NCBI GenBank assembly: GCA_031272715.1
Contig: JAISTH010000074.1
Span: 1 to 33,240 of the forward strand
Direction: 5' to 3'
DNA: 33,240 nt
DNA from: Desulfovibrio sp.
Lineage (GTDB): Bacteria; Desulfobacterota; Desulfovibrionia; Desulfovibrionales; Desulfovibrionaceae
In this document: positions 33,110 to 33,240 of the stretch, one piece after another
How the letters are laid out: each line of letters starts with the position of its first letter
How positions within the stretch are numbered: position 1 is the stretch's first letter
Translations under genes and position numbers: made by a program
Notes under the pieces: generated by a model
The model's database searches: none
Told to the model about the DNA's origin: nothing
The model's input: the letters and a program-made list of their open reading frames with translations, nothing else

Positions 33110-33240
<131 letters not shown>

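Overview
The window is GC-rich bacterial chromosome (core genes near 65-70 % GC) interrupted by several clearly AT-richer islands. The housekeeping genes, strong GGAGG-type ribosome sites, a eukaryote-type (GH13_8-like) glycogen branching enzyme, an autotransporter beta-barrel remnant and the AAA-ATPase-like/PD-(D/E)XK proteins suggest a Gram-negative, probably host- or gut-associated Desulfovibrionales-like deltaproteobacterium. This placement is an inference; no rRNA marker is present.

Layout. 1-684: the right-hand part of an IS200/IS605-type element (C-terminal TnpB, then its hairpin right end), inserted directly upstream of the nucleotide-binding motif of an AAA-ATPase-like/PD-(D/E)XK gene (to 2315), which has lost its normal N-terminus. 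2516-4404: mtaB (tRNA methylthiotransferase) and a small exported protein, translationally coupled; mtaB appears to be leaderless. 4804-6815: an AT-rich OafA-like acyltransferase/SGNH gene split by a run of 14 G, a probable phase-variable surface-glycan modifier. 6933-9225 (minus): ilvA and lepB. 9661-10656 (minus): unknown protein. 10938-11030 (minus): tRNA-Ser(CGA) with a good promoter. 11787-14785: small unknown and exported proteins, including a duplicated 73-residue family. 15310-17808 (minus): a second, intact AAA-ATPase-like/PD-(D/E)XK protein with a long C-terminal extension. 18347-18560 (minus): frameshifted autotransporter beta-barrel end. 19133-21148: glycogen branching enzyme. 21158-22321 (minus): two unknown proteins. 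22524-24542 (minus): CPA2-type cation/proton antiporter with RCK domain. 24591-26405 (minus): an unknown, possibly glycosyltransferase-like protein and a GT2 glycosyltransferase. 26496-27554 (minus): BMP/PnrA-like substrate-binding protein. 27728-30492 (minus): typA/bipA and a purine nucleoside phosphorylase. 31285-31941: protein of about 27-residue ankyrin-like repeats. 31987-32646 (minus): decayed, possibly phage-derived sequence. 33110-33240: a near-perfect sigma-54 promoter running straight into a (GCAC)n microsatellite that reaches the window edge.

The core metabolic and translation genes are ordinary. The interest lies in the variable DNA: two simple-sequence repeats placed where they could switch expression (a G14 tract inside an acyltransferase, and a tetranucleotide tract at a sigma-54 start site), a TnpB element whose guide would come from the coding sequence of an AAA-ATPase gene that has a paralogue 16 kb away, and duplicated or decaying small genes. 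Together with the exported proteins, glycosyltransferases and autotransporter remnant, they suggest a genome that varies its cell surface. That link is inference from gene content.
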